Below are positions 1 to 12,474 of a DNA stretch of 64,000 nt, one piece after another. Within the stretch, counting starts at the first letter, position 1. Every line of letters starts with the position of its first letter. A model generated the notes under the pieces. It was not told the DNA's origin and ran no database searches. It saw nothing but the letters and a program-made list of their open reading frames with translations. Source of the DNA: Artemisia argyi (lineage: Eukaryota > Streptophyta > Magnoliopsida > Asterales > Asteraceae); NCBI GenBank assembly GCA_030686995.1, contig CM060709.1, positions 270,326,913 through 270,390,912 of the forward strand, given 5' to 3'. The translations under genes were made by a program, and so were the position numbers.

Positions 1-166
1 AGTAACATATAGTATTCATAAAGGTTTCCATGCTCGTCTTCATTCTGAACTGTCATTTATTTATCATATAAAGAAATGTTACATGTAGACCATGATTGCA
101 CCTAACTTCACACGGCTCTTAATTTAAATATTGTCCTCACACATGTTTATATTATTTTCAATTTAG

Positions 167-1919
167 GTATACAAACGGCTGAGACTCAGTCTTGAGTTAT
201 TAAAGAAAGAAATGGAGATACATAGGATTCAGGTCAGTCTTAGCGTCCTGATAGCATCTTCTTTTAAATTTCTCAATAATCATCTTTAGTTCGTGATGGT
301 ATTTGTTCTTGGTTTGCATGTAGGAAACCATAGCAAAAGCTATTGAAGAGAAAATAAGCACTGAACAGCGCCGTTACTTGTTGAATGAGCAGTATAAAGC
401 TATTAAAAAGGTGGCTTCTCTAACCAATAATCTAGTTGTTATTGCTCTCTTTTGCTGTAATTCAAAGGTTTTCTTACTATGAATCCTTCAGAATCTAATA
501 TGACGTGTTATCTTGCTACAGGAATTAGGACTTGAGACTGATGACAAAACAGCACTCACTGGTAACATTCCTGTTTTTGTTTGTATCATACAATAACTTC
601 ACCAGTTGGAGTTTTTCTATGTAATGTCGTTTTGATTATATGGTCTTGACAATCATTTTGTTTTTTGCTGCAGATAAGTTTAGGGATAGAATTGATCCAA
701 ACAAGGAGAAAATACCAGCTCATGTTCTGCAAGTTATCGAAGAAGAACTGAAGAAACTGCAACTTTTGGAAGCGAGTTCAAGTGAATTCAATGTGACACG
801 GAACTATCTTGATTGGTTAACTGCCTTACCATGGGGTAACTATAGGTGTGTTACTATCTTTTGAATTTGATCAACCGAGCGTTGTACCGTTATGATACAA
901 GATATTTCCTATTAGTATTCTCTGAGTTGGAAGCATAAATAAAAAATGCATGCATTTAGAAGACGCTAAGTGCTCTTGCATATACTACATGATTAAATTT
1001 ATCAGAACAACCCTTTTGATTATTCTAGTGGGGTATATAGACCATATTTGTCATTTATTATATAGTGCAATGGTGCATATATATGCTTATGGGTTTTTTT
1101 AAGTAGGAATGGTTGTGATTCTAATGTTAAACATCTTTGACTAACTGCAGTGATGAGAACTTTGATGTTCTACGGGCTCAACAAATTCTTGATGAGGATC
1201 ATTATGGTTTGTCTGATGTTAAAGAAAGGATACTCGAATTTATTGCAGTGGGAAAACTCAGAGGAACATCACAGGGTTAGTTTATTTTAATCTATCTTTT
1301 AAACACAGCATCAAGTTGCTTTTTAAGGAAATACTGTAAAAATAGCATCATTCTGATTGGACTTAATATTTTGTAATTATCTTACTTTTTATTTATAAAC
1401 TTTGATTCATAAAATAGGTTTGATACAAGACACTATATTGTTGCAGGAAAAATCATTTGCCTTTCTGGTCCTCCTGGAGTTGGTAAAACTAGCATTGGGC
1501 GTTCAATTGCACGTGCTTTAAACAGAAAATTTTATAGGTTTTCTGTTGGTGGATTATCTGATGTTGCTGAAATCAAGGTCAATAAAGTGCATTAACCATT
1601 TTTTTGTATAGTTTACTATAAGCATTAGAGGTGACAAGATCGGCAGGTCGGGCTGGTTGGGTACCGGGTCAAAACATATTCGTGTTGGAATAGGTCATTT
1701 ATTAGGTTGCAACAGGCTGCACTGGGTTGGGCTTACCTATAGACACTTTCTTGTTCATTATACCATTTTTATTACAAATAGTTATGTGATTACAAAAACA
1801 AAAGGGTTACTATATTAATCTAAGTATGTGAATAAAACAGTTTAGTTGGTTTTATTTTGTATGCATGTAAAAAAGAGTTTGGGCTACTTTTAACCCATTT
1901 GATCCGTTCTTATACTAAC

Positions 1920-1959
<40 letters not shown>

Positions 1960-4900
1960 TATTATTATTTTTTTATTATTTTTTTTTCATTTGACCTGTT
2001 TGAGGTTAAGCACGACCCAGTTTGACCCATTTATAAGCAATTGGGTCTAAATTGCCACCACTATTAGCAGCAATATATTTGTATTAACATAATATCATCA
2101 TATCAGGGACATCGCAGAACCTATATAGGAGCAATGCCCGGGAAAATGGTGCAATGTCTGAAAAGTGTGGGAACAGCAAACCCTCTTGTTCTAATTGATG
2201 AAATTGACAAGGTATAAATTGAATTACTGAAGGTTATGGTGTTTGTGAGTGAAAATTTTGAACTTTATATCAACAGCCTCTTGAAACATATTATAGTTTT
2301 TGATTGGCAATTATTCATATGTTACCTTGGTTGCAGTTGGGAAGGGGACATGCTGGTGATCCTGCAAGTGCTATGTTGGAGCTGCTTGATCCAGAGCAAA
2401 ATGCTAATTTTTTGGATCACTACCTCGATGTTCCAATTGACTTGTCAAAGGTCAGTAAACATGTGGTTCTTTTTGCCTTGCTTCTTTTCAAAATTGACTA
2501 GAAGGAAATGAATTTTGTTATCGATCGGTAAAACTGTAGCAAGCAAGGGCTTTCATGTATACTTCCTATGTGGAATTACAATACCTGTACAACGCGGTTG
2601 AAGAAAAAGATGGCGCATAATCTTTTTTTTTTTTTTTTTTTACCTATAATACTATGTTTTGTATCATCAAGTCTACCAAAGCAACTGCCTACTAGTATTA
2701 AAGGTTTAACATTCAGATTGTTTCATTTTATGTGTTTCTTTGTATGTGATTCATTTTGTGCATATAAGTTAGTGTTTGTTATCAAGTAATAAAAATGCGG
2801 GTTTACCCTTTTCAGTTACCTCATGTTCATTGGGTACATTTAGTTTTCAAGATGCCAAAATGATTGTTTAGTGTTGGAAAATGATTTTGTTATGTTGCTG
2901 TATTTTCATTGTGGTCTTTACTTTTAAGAAAATTTATTGTATCCTTTACTGTGCAAAAACTTACTGTACTTGAGTACTCTAGTATGCTAAATATGTGAAA
3001 TTTTGTGTGCAGGTTTTGTTTGTATGTACAGCAAATGTAATAGAAACGATACCCGGTCCACTATTGGATAGAATGGAAATAATCCCTATTGCTGGTTATA
3101 TTACTGATGAGAAAATGCATATTGCTAGAGATTATTTAGAGAAGAGCACCCGTGATGCATGTGGTGTCAAGCTTGAACAGGTCTGTCTCGCTCTCATTTA
3201 ATTAAGAAAGACAGCATTTAAATAGGCAAATGACTTTCAGAGAAACAGTCATTCCTGTCTTTTTTTTCCCCTCAATTGTTATGCAACATTCTGCCTTCTG
3301 GCAACGCAAACGCAGTATTGGAATGAAATTTGAAACGTGTGGTGCTGTATCTTGCTTTCTTTATAATTTTCTTTTTGCTTAAAGACAAGTAAAACCATGC
3401 TGTATTATAAAGAAAATATTATGTTAAAGTTCAAGGGAAATCCTGTATGTATTAAATATGTTTGGTCGATGAAAAAGCACTAATCTACAGTATTAAATAT
3501 ATTCGGGTTTACCTATGAATAGAAAACAGATCATTCTAAAAACTCATTGCTATATTTTTCCCAAGTGATAGTAGTTCTGTTAGAACAGTTTGAACCATCA
3601 CTTCGTATCGTAACGAGTGAGTGATTTTATACTTGGATTCCTCAGAAAAACACTGGTTTAACTAAAGAAGTATTGAATTATGTTTTCATCTCAAAAGGAT
3701 AAACAATGTTCTTTTTCAGATTGTCCAACTTGCAAATGTAACTAAAGTTACGTACTTTAGCGTGTTACAAAATAACAAAGCAATAATGTCTACTAAAAGT
3801 TGATCTTATAATGCATAATAATAAACTAGTTCATATATATTCCAGGTTGAAGTGACAGATGCAGCTCTTCTTTCTTTAATAGAAAATTACTGCCGAGAAG
3901 CAGGGGTCCGGAATCTTCAAAAACAAATTGAGAAAATTTACCGCAAGGTAAAATATACTGACTTCATATGTAATTTTAATATTTACTGGTGTGGCAGACT
4001 CGGAAATAATGTAGTTGGGTCGCTGAACATATATGCCAGCTTAATACCCCAACTTTTAGTGGTATTTATGGGCTTTGTTGCAACTTCCTTGTAGATTGCT
4101 TTGCATCTAGTCCGTCAAGGAGCACAAAATGAACCTTCAGTGTTGGTGAGTGAGTCGACTGAGGATTCAGGTGAGTCAAAGGAGAGTAATGATGAACCTA
4201 GTTCTGACACTACAGAAGAAGCTGAAATTGTTGAGACTACTGTTTCAGCTACTCATACACAGAATCCTGATGATCAGGCATCTGATTCAAAGGTAAAAAA
4301 CATCTAATGAAATTGCATTTCAGTTAGAAATTGCCAACACAAACATTATTTTCAGTTCGATTTAAAGGCAATTTATTACATTTCTAGTTCAGTTAACTAA
4401 CAGTACATTTCAAAATGTTAGGATAATGAAGCAACTAATGTGACAATCGATAAAGTGTTTGTTGATGAGAAAAACCTTGCAGACTATGTTGGAAAGCCAG
4501 TTTTTCATGCTGAACGCATGTATGACCAGACACCACTTGGAGTTGTGATGGGTCTTGCATGGACTGCAATGGGTGGGTCCACATTATATATAGAAACCAC
4601 ACGGGTTGAGCAAGGTGAAGGGAAAGGTGCACTTCATCTAACCGGGCAGCTTGGTGATGTGATGAAGGAAAGTGCCCAGATTGCTCACACTGTTGCTCGA
4701 GCAATATTGGCTGATAAAGACCCTGAGAACCTATTCTTTGCGAATTCCAAGGTTCATTTACATGTTCCTGCTGGTGCTACACCCAAGGACGGGCCTAGTG
4801 CTGGTTGCACTATGATTACTTCCTTTCTGTCACTTGCAATGAACAAGCATGTCAAGAAGGACCTAGCCATGACTGGGGAAGTATCCCTAACCGGGAGGGT

Positions 4901-6110
4901 CCTTCCAATTGGTGGGGTATGTGTCCTAAACCTGCTCATTACGTATAGTTATATATAAAATATCTCGATTTCTCTATTTGGTCTATGAAAGTTGCAACTT
5001 GCAACATTTGATATGACACACATTCTGATATCCAGATGCCCTTATATAATTTTTTGGACCTAAAACCTTGCATCTTTTTCATTTCTGATGGTGACAATTA
5101 GAGGTGGCAAATGGGCAAGTTGGGTAACATGTCAAAACGGGTTAATTTTGTGGGGGTCAAAAAACATTCGAAACAGGTAATTTTTGGGTCGGGATCAGGT
5201 TGGCGGGTCAGAACAACCAAACCCAAACACGACCTGTTCAACTATTTCAGGTTAGACGTTTCAGCTCTAACCCGTTTACACATGACACCAATTCTAGATA
5301 ACTGGGTTGGCGTGTCGATCCATTAAACCCATCACCTACCGCATTTATATTCATGCTGGGAGTTGTCACCCCGGTGGGGCTGACCTGAAACAGTACTCTT
5401 AAAAACTTCCTGAAAATGGGTAGTTGTGTCAAATATGATTGTAAAAATCAAATGTATTCCAATAAAAAAATTATTTCTGAATATAATGATTTAGAAGGCT
5501 TTTAGCAATGAAAACACATTGAGCAACTTTTTTGACCTGTTTGACCCCATATGACCCGTTCTCTTCTAAGCTATTGTTATCACCCTTTTTGCCCATTAAC
5601 CCCCAATTGCCTCACTTGTACGTGACTGGGTAAAAAGTGTTGCCTGTAATTTCGATGGTCATGAATTCATTGGAAAATGTAACATACAAAGCAGTTTTCA
5701 TGGGAAAGAATGGGATATGAATTTGCGATGGTCATGAATTCATTTGGACTCTTTTTTTATTTTTTTATTTTTATAGTTGATACATATATATCGGTTTTTG
5801 GATAACGATTCAAAATTATTGCCAGCGCTTGTGCATATTTATTTCATTGTCGATATCTTTGTCATATTTGTGTTTACTCTGTTTATCTCTCGCTAACTTT
5901 GAATCATATGCCCCCTGCTGTGTAAAATAGGTGAAGGAGAAGACTATAGCTGCAAGACGAAGTGGCGTGAAAACTATAATCTTTCCCTTGGCTAATAAAA
6001 GAGACTTTGATGAGCTTGCACCTAATGTGAAGGAAGGTCTTGATGTCCACTTTGTAGATGACTACAATCAAATATTTGATTTGGCTTTTGATCTTCATAC
6101 CAAGAAATAA
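167..6110 (+). CDS. LON1: Lon protease, mitochondrial type (3' part of gene, 13 exons)
   Basis: ATP-dependent serine protease that degrades damaged matrix proteins. Exons read as 167-232, 324-410, 522-561, 674-845, 1151-1275, 1447-1577, 2107-2211, 2337-2450, 3013-3180, 3846-3947, 4095-4292, 4422-4916 and 5931-6110. They total 1983 nt (660 aa plus TAA), all with GT-AG borders and consistent phase. The order is: end of the N-terminal helical region; AAA+ module with Walker A GPPGVGKT (about 1470) and Walker [10 protein letters not shown] (about 2190); an acidic linker (4095-4292); and the protease domain with Ser in PKDGPSAG (about 4790) and Lys in GG-VKEK, split by the last intron. The 5' exons, with targeting peptide and N domain, lie left of the window. 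The C-terminus has no SKL-type signal, and the protease domain resembles plant LON1 rather than peroxisomal LON2; that subtype call is from memory. Confidence 0.93.
1626..2062. mobile_element. hAT-like MITE in Lon intron 6
   Basis: The ends are inverted: TAGAGGTGACAA on the left and the complement of AGTGGTGGCAA on the right. Flanks ATAAGCAT and ATTAGCAG match at 6 of 8 positions, as a decayed 8-bp target duplication would. The inside carries the GGGTC/GACCC-rich sequence common in such plant elements and a long T run (1922-1957). It sits in the intron between the Walker A and Walker B exons. Confidence 0.5.
5099..5620. repeat. Dispersed GGGTC/GACCC-rich repeat in Lon intron 12
   Basis: It begins TAGAGGTGGCAAATGGGC, the same start motif as the element in intron 6. 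It contains repeated GGGTC/GACCC words and runs to about TTGCCTCACTTG. The right end is only loosely inverted relative to the left, so the boundary is approximate. It makes up half of the 1014-bp last intron. Probably an old hAT-type MITE. Confidence 0.35.
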
Positions 6111-7528
6111 GCCCTCACTAGTGTTATTTTGGTATCAAATTCTAGTTCCCGGGACGTTGAAGCTCTATCTGACTAACCATGTGATGAAACCAACATGTTT
6201 CTTGTTGATTTTCTTCCTCACACGATTTCAAAATCTCATCTCATCAGGAGAAAATTTTACATAAAACGGTTGTCATCGGGTTAAATTCGATTTTTTGGTG
6301 TTGCACTAGTACATTTGTAACATGCATACTTGTAACATGCATAATAGCATTCAATGGAGATGCTAAATAATGTAGTGCCTTGAGTTTAAAATACATTCCA
6401 CTGCAAATTTTATCAATCAGGTAAACATTCTTTCAACTTGATTGTGTAAAGGTGTGAAAATTGGGAAGGTGGGGGTGGTTGATCGGTTCGTGTTCCAGTC
6501 AAACGGGTAACTTTTGCACTGGATGAAGTGGGTGTCGGTAGGTTGATCCGAAACACTTTTGTTTGTCAAAACATGTACAATTCAATCTTGGAAAAAATTA
6601 GTTTTAGGAGGTTTTGTATATTCTGTCCTTTTCATCTGTTTTCTGCCTGCTCTACCTATAACAAAAGTTGATTAAACTCATGTTAAAGAGGCATAATGGG
6701 ATGCATTCCATTTATTATTGAACTTTGAACTTGTGTAGAATCAAGAAAATGACACTTATATTATGCAATGAACCAGCAACTCGTTATGATTTGAGTATTT
6801 AGCAAGTTACTTTTAAGTATTTAGCAAGTTACTTTTAAGTATTTAGCAAGTTGCTTTGAGCTTCTAACGAACTTTATGAGCTCACAATGTTAGTGCTCGG
6901 TTTGTATTGCTTAAGAGCTTGTAAAAAATGTCTTGAGTCAAACAAGTCTTATGAGGGGGACAAGCTTTGTATAAGTCCACACACTTGGCGTATTCAACCA
7001 AGTCTTATGAGATGGACAGGCTTTGTATAAGCCGACGTATCGCCACAAGATTAACCAGGCTCGCGAGAATTTAACAATAGAAATCCACAGATTTCAACAG
7101 GATCAAGCTTGGGCTAGCTAGCCTTGCCATAGTTTTTTTTTTTTTTTTTTTTTTTTTTTTCATGACAATTGTTTTTGAAGAAAACTTGCAAGCGCATGAT
7201 AATTATGTCCAATCGTTTGGAGTTTCAAGTATATAATATTGAAACATTAGTCTGTCTCAGACTGCCTCACATAATCTACACAGGGCATCCCATTGTGCCA
7301 AAACATACAAGATTCAACGTGATGCAGAGGACCAGACATCATTGATTCATCATGCCTGATCCAAAGCTCGTTCAATGATCAAGTCACTCATCAAATTAGC
7401 TAACGACATACTTATATAACTATAACCAGAATGATTAGTTTTGTTAAAACCTGTACACAAAAGGAATACATTTTAACCAAAATTAGCAAAACCAGTTTCA
7501 TGACTTGGTTGGATATAACAATCGATTC
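6111..7528. other. Lon 3' flank and convergent intergenic region
   Basis: This holds the 3' ends of two convergent genes. The first 200 bases are the presumed Lon 3' UTR, copied again at 11015-11175. From 6450 to 6600 there is GGGT-rich sequence like the intron repeats. A three-copy 22-bp tandem repeat lies at 6794-6857 and a T run at about 7134-7160. No ORF with a recognisable product was found. Confidence 0.6.
6794..6857. repeat. 22-bp tandem repeat, about 3 copies
   Basis: The unit contains AGTATTTAGCAAGTTACTTT and starts at 6794, 6816 and 6838; the last copy has one change (TTGCTTT). The paralogous region in unit 2 (about 11478) has a single copy, so the expansion followed the segmental duplication or unit 2 lost copies. 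Confidence 0.8.
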
Positions 7529-9745
7529 TTAGACACCTTTCCAGGCAGAAATGATTTCGTCAAAGACTTCACTTACCAGTTCCCTGTCAGCAGATTGTAC
7601 GAAGGAGTTGAATTCTTTTTGTATGCCGAAAATCTTACCAAATTTCACAAGATACTGAATGCAGCAAACCTTCAATCGCGGAACACTATACCTAAAAGCA
7701 GTTTGTAGCCTCTCCAGCACGTTCTCTGAGTCAATATCTTCTATTAAGCTTTCTTGACACGCGTCTTTCAGATCAGCAACATCATACTTGTCAGCAGCTC
7801 TGAGAAGGTCAAGTCTGTGTGTGAGAAAATTCTCATGTTGCATATTGTTAGAGTATATGTAGCTAAGAAAAGCTTGACAAGCTTCAATTGACATGTCCGG
7901 GATGTTTACAGTAGACAACTCTTTTTCTTTGAGATTGTGGATGAACATGATATTAAAGACTGGTGAACGGGCTGCAAGAACTGCCCGGTGAGCCCCAATG
8001 CTTCCATTAGAAGCACAAATGATGATATCAGTGTGAATACTTTCTGACAACAATCTCCCAAATACAGCCCTGCTTTTGCGTTCTGGTTACCAATAAACCC
8101 TTCACTACAAATGGAACGAGGTTCGCCTCCCTATTTGTACTCAAAAACAAAAATTCACTTGCATCAACAAAATGAGCTTTTACATCTTCTGGAACTGAAT
8201 ACAGAAGAAAACCAAATATTCCTAACCCAAACACTAGAAGAAGAAAGATTTGCTATAATAACAATATTCTGTTTTTAGTTTATTATTACACTACAGAATA
8301 CAGAAAGATTTTAAAGATATGCACGCTTGTATGTGGACTTTCCACTGGATTTAGAACTTAAAGAGTTTGAACATCATAAATGTGAATATAATACCACTAA
8401 CCAGAATTCAAACCAGATTTCCATGTATAACAAACTTTGATCAACTATGTTCAACTTTAGAGTTTGCTAACCGACACATGATATTGAACTCTTAGTCTAT
8501 ATCACGTACTTTAGTACTTGAAACTTGAACTGGTCCTCATGCAACATAAATGCTATACTCACAGATTTGGTTTACAAACAATGACTCATACTTTTCAGAT
8601 ATAGAATATGTATACTAAATCACGCTGAATAGGAAAATGCATTAATGAAACTTACATTTGGAGATGCAGTCTTAAGATCAAGAAACTCAACCTCAACGAT
8701 AAATCGCCTTGTCAATGGAACCTTGAGCATCCAAACAAAACGATCCGGATAATTAACCTGCTTATTCCTGACTCCTGCATCCAAATCATAGAGAAGATAA
8801 TATAGATGTTAAACTTCCATTGACACTAGAAAAGACTTATGTTCACAAAAGTGAAAGTAGCTCCATTTATCAAATCGTTACGTGCTAGTGTCAAAGTCTT
8901 GCGACCCCCCACCAAGGATACTACACGCATGTTGAAGGAAGTAATAAGTGGATCATGGCCACTTAAAACCCACTCTGGTATGAGTATCATGACAAAGTTC
9001 AGCCTCTTTTCCAGGATTAAACTCCTTCAATTTACAAACAACAGAAAAAAAACCAAAAATCACTAAATAATTTAAGATAAAATTAGACCTTCTACTAAAA
9101 AAGTACATACGCAAAACATTGATACGGGCAACGCTTTTTATTTGAATGGCGATTTTATGGATAACTTGAAAGAAACTAGAAGAAGCAGATTACAGAGATA
9201 TTTTACAAGCATAGATAGGGTCATTTAACTAAGAGTCATTGTGAGGATAATATGTGGAAAACAAGCATCAGCCCGCCCATATTAGTAAACCCATAAACAT
9301 ATTCACAAAACTCCTCTCCTCCGGAACAAAAAAACAGTAGGAGCATTTTTCACACACCTATCTCACAAATGACTTGGACGAGACTTAACGCACACTCATA
9401 TACCACTAGACCCAAGGCCGTTCTTGAGGGCGTGCGAAGTAGTACAAATATAATTTTGGAGAGAAAAACCATTAGGTGAAACTTTTTTTGGCCTTTGGTG
9501 TTAAAACAAGCAGTAGTAAGCTAAATGATATTTCAGTGAGGCATTTCTTCGAACACTCACTAGACAGAGTTAGTTAATGCAAATCACTAAAAATAAATGA
9601 AGACAAAAAAGATATACCAGTCCCGGTCTCCAATCTTGAAAGACTCAGATCGAAGGCGGGAAGTAGAATCAAAGTTATCGATTAGCCATTGAGCTACTCG
9701 AGACATCGTATCGACCACATGCGTGATAGCCTCATTCTCATTCAT
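7529..9745 (-). pseudogene. MATH-like/BTB protein, copy A, frameshifted
   Basis: Paralogue of the intact copy at 13025-15429, in the At1g21780-like plant family with a meprin/TRAF-homology-like N-terminus and a BTB/POZ domain, probable CUL3 E3-ligase adaptors. Exons are 9618-9745 (ATG at 9745), 8882-9024, 8656-8774 and 7529-8130. The first three total 390 nt and stay in frame. In exon 4 the segment between GGEPRS and LSESIHTD is 5 nt longer than in copy B. The frame entering the exon therefore misses the BTB frame and hits TAA at 7906-7908. The BTB part (7532-8047) is otherwise open and ends WKGV like copy B. No acceptor in the right phase rescues it that I can find. Either a recent pseudogene or a truncated MATH-only product. 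Confidence 0.8.
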
Positions 9746-9948
9746 CTTTGTGATCAGAAGCAAGCAGTCACGTTAGTTGTTGGTGAATGATGATTTTATG
9801 TGCATATAAAACACACATACATTATGGCTGTGTTTCGGGTGGGTTTATAAGCACTTACTACGAGTATATTTTATAGGGACTACGGTAACTTGACTTATGA
9901 GTTACCATTGCGTCACACGCCACATCATCTTTAACATTTCGATTGTTA

Positions 9949-9984
<36 letters not shown>

Positions 9985-10174
9985 CTTTATCATAACACAA
10001 TAGATATCTAATTTCGGTGTAACAACCCTGGTGCTACCTAATTTTCCGCCAATCCTGTTTCGTTAAAGGATGAAGCATGCATTTGTAGATTGACGTACAC
10101 TTTGTGACGGATTTGGTGTTGGTTACGTTGTTGCGTTACCAGGTCGTTATGGCTTGTAGATGTTTTGATCAAGG
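9746..10174. other. BTB copy A upstream region
   Basis: Presumed 5' UTR and promoter of copy A, followed by ordinary AT-rich sequence and an A run (about 9950-9982). No ORF and no other clear element. Confidence 0.5.
9804..9811 (-). promoter_or_regulatory. Possible TATA box of BTB copy A
   Basis: Reads TTTATATG on the - strand about 60 bp upstream of the ATG at 9745, beside an ACACACA stretch that also lies next to the TATA-like site of copy B. Weak evidence beyond position. Confidence 0.3.
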
Positions 10175-10182
10175 GTCGTCTC

Positions 10183-10718
10183 CAGAGGCGGAGCTACGGG
10201 GGGGTCCCAGGGGGCAAGTGACCCCCCACCCAAAAAAATAATAGTGTAAATTTCTTGATTATTTGAGATATTTTGGTGTTTTGCCCCTCCAGAAAATCGT
10301 TCGTCATATCTGCTTTGAAAGATGAACTATAAAACGCCATTGTAGAACAGAGATGCTAGCACGAAAAACGAAAAGGAAAGAGTAAAATGTCTGTTTATTT
10401 CATTTGTTTTTTAGTGGGATCACGTGCGTCGGTTTTATAGTACTAATATTTTCTTTTGTTTTATGCTTATTTTATGTTTATACGTGTAAAGTCCTTCAAG
10501 TCTTATTTGTTGCACAAGTGCTTTTTTGTTTTTTTAAAAGCAATGATACATGATTAAATAGTTACGGTAGTCTCATCCATTTTCCCATCTAATTATTGAA
10601 TTAGATATGCATATGCTTATGTTTGCCAACGACACCCTTATTTTTTTGCATACTATTTTTGATGTAACGTAAAAAAAAATTTTGCCCCCCCTTAAAATTT
10701 TTTCTGGCTCCGCCCCTG
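10183..10718. mobile_element. hAT-type MITE with perfect 8-bp target duplication
   Basis: The 536-bp element begins CAGAGGCGGAGC and ends with the inverted GCTCCGCCCCTG (11 of 12 pairs). The 8-bp duplication GTCGTCTC flanks both ends (10175-10182 and 10719-10726). Its subterminal parts are C/G homopolymer-rich (GGGGGGG on the left, CCCCCC on the right). It has no coding sequence. Terminal repeat and duplication length fit the hAT superfamily. Confidence 0.88.
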
Positions 10719-10911
10719 GTCGTCTCATACCCATTTTGGTTATTTACCTTCCAAGCTTCACGTGACTGCCCTCATATTGCTTGGCCTTGAGGGGATGTTA
10801 GTGTATACATCTTGCCATGCAGCCTCACCGGCCTTCTCACGTGACCTCACATACATTGCATTTCCTTATCTTGCAGCCTCACCAATAAGTATTTTCTCTT
10901 GCGTTACATTG

Positions 10912-10972
10912 CACTTTGTAGACAATTACAATCAAATATCTGATTTGGCTTTTAATGACCCTTTCGAAACTG

Positions 10973-11016
<44 letters not shown>

Positions 11017-11175
11017 CTCACGAGTGTCATCAAATTGTTGTAGCTCCCTGGACGTCGAAGCTATTCTTTCTGATAGGCCAAGTGATGAAACCGACATGTT
11101 TGGTCATGTTGCATCTCTTTCCCACTAGACTGAAATCTTATCTCACCAGGAGAAGATTTTACTTACAATTAGTGA
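10912..11175 (+). pseudogene. Lon 3'-end fragment (duplicate of last exon end and 3' UTR)
   Basis: Matches 6046-6290, beginning at the codons for [14 protein letters not shown]. Here the reading is HFVDNYNQISDLAF, followed by a shifted tail running into a long A run (10971-11014) and then the same CCCTCAC...GTGATGAAACC 3' UTR words. No upstream Lon exons are present, so it is a breakpoint relic of the tandem duplication. Confidence 0.85.
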
Positions 11176-11818
11176 TTTCAGGTAAACTTCAATTTTTTCA
11201 GTGTTGCGTTAGTACACTTGCAAATGCTTTATGCCTCCTTGACCTATAACAAACTCGATCAAACTCATGATTACTTAAGTTGTTCGAACAATATAATGTG
11301 AAAGTACTTTTCAAGTCCTAAAAAAGGCATGATGGCAGGCGTGCTTGTTTTCTAGACACTAAGTTGATTTTCACTGAACTGCAGATCAAGAAAATGACAC
11401 TGCTATATAACGCAACGAAACAGTAACTCATGTTACATGGGTCTGTAGGCAGCTATATATGGTTTGAGGCATTGAGCATTTAGCAAGTTACTTTGAGCTA
11501 GCAATCTTTAATACAAATAGTACGTGCTCGTCTAATTTTATGAGCTCATAATAACAGCATTTGTTTTGAGCTGTTTAAAATGTGCTAGTCAAACAAGTTC
11601 TATGAGAGAGACAAGCTCTGTACAAGCCCATATACATAGCGTATACACAGAAGTATGCAAACTGCAGGTTATCTGTTCTATGTTCTAAAATATGGTTTGG
11701 ACTCAAGTTTTACTACTAACTCGAGCTTGGACCGTAGGTCATAACAAGATACTCAAACTTGGGTTTTGACACTCGAGCAAAAGTTATTCGACTCAAGTCT
11801 GGAGTCAAACCTCTATCT

Positions 11819-11883
11819 ATCACGGCTGAACTCTTTAACACCCGTTATTGCATCACGGCTGAACTCTTTAACACCCCTGTTAT
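11819..11883. repeat. 33-bp tandem duplication
   Basis: Two adjacent copies, each containing ATCACGGCTGAACTCTTTAA then CACCC, starting at 11819 and 11852. The second ends with a small change (CACCCCTGTTATGG). Confidence 0.85.
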
Positions 11884-11929
11884 GGTGGAAAGGAAATGAT
11901 TTGAATAATGGGTGATATGGGGTACCTTA

Positions 11930-12474
11930 GGGCCCATTTGGCATGCGATATGGTTTTTATCTATACTACTATATAATGTATTTGGGACAATTTTAAAATT
12001 AGCAAGGCTTAATAATTCAGACTTTTACTTACTTATTATGGAAATATTTCAAAATTAATTTGTTAGGAAGCAAGTTGGTTAGAAACTTTGTTAGAAAGCG
12101 GTTGGTTGTTCAAACTAAAATTATTTGGCTTAACCATCTCTAACATCTCTACTTATAAAGCATGAAGACAACTAACCGTGTAACCAAATATCGCAAAATA
12201 TAATCACACGGTAACCGCCGCCGCATTGCGCGGGTACCATTCTAGTAACTTATAAAATAGGAATATGAGGATTATGAGAAGGGAGATGATTTGCACATTC
12301 CCCCAATTGATTGGAACACTCCAATTTAATGTGTTTGGATATTTATACCTTCACATGGGTGAAAATATAAGGGTAACTGTGAGGGTATAAATGTCCAAAT
12401 ACATTAAATTGGAGTGTCCCAATCAATTGAGAGAGCGTACAAATCATCACCTTTCTGAGAACCAAACGTGGCCC
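11930..12474. mobile_element. PIF/Harbinger-like MITE with a Helitron inside
   Basis: Starts GGGCCCATTTGGC after TTA and ends CCAAACGTGGCCC before TAG, giving inverted ends of the GGGCC...TTTGG type. The interior right of the Helitron folds back: sequence around 12290-12350 is repeated inverted at about 12380-12450. The corresponding place in duplication unit 1 lacks it, so it arrived after the duplication. Confidence 0.6.
11960..12245 (+). mobile_element. Short non-autonomous Helitron
   Basis: Begins TCTATACTACTATATAATG directly after A and ends with the GC-rich hairpin CCGCCGCATTGCGCGG, eleven bases before a terminal CTAG followed by T. Insertion between A and T, a 5' TC, and a 3' hairpin with CTRR are the Helitron hallmarks. 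No target duplication. 286 bp, no coding sequence. Confidence 0.8.

Noticed and set aside
4440..4958. Stand-alone 172-aa Lon-like gene
   Set aside because: It is exon 12 of the Lon gene plus intron read-through past the donor at 4917.
167..6110. Peroxisomal LON2 instead of mitochondrial LON1
   Set aside because: No C-terminal SKL-type tripeptide (ends HTKK), and the protease domain phrases fit LON1 better.
7529..8053. Intact 174-aa BTB gene starting at 8053
   Set aside because: The supposed start is TTG inside exon 4; comparison with copy B shows it is the downstream part of a frameshifted exon.
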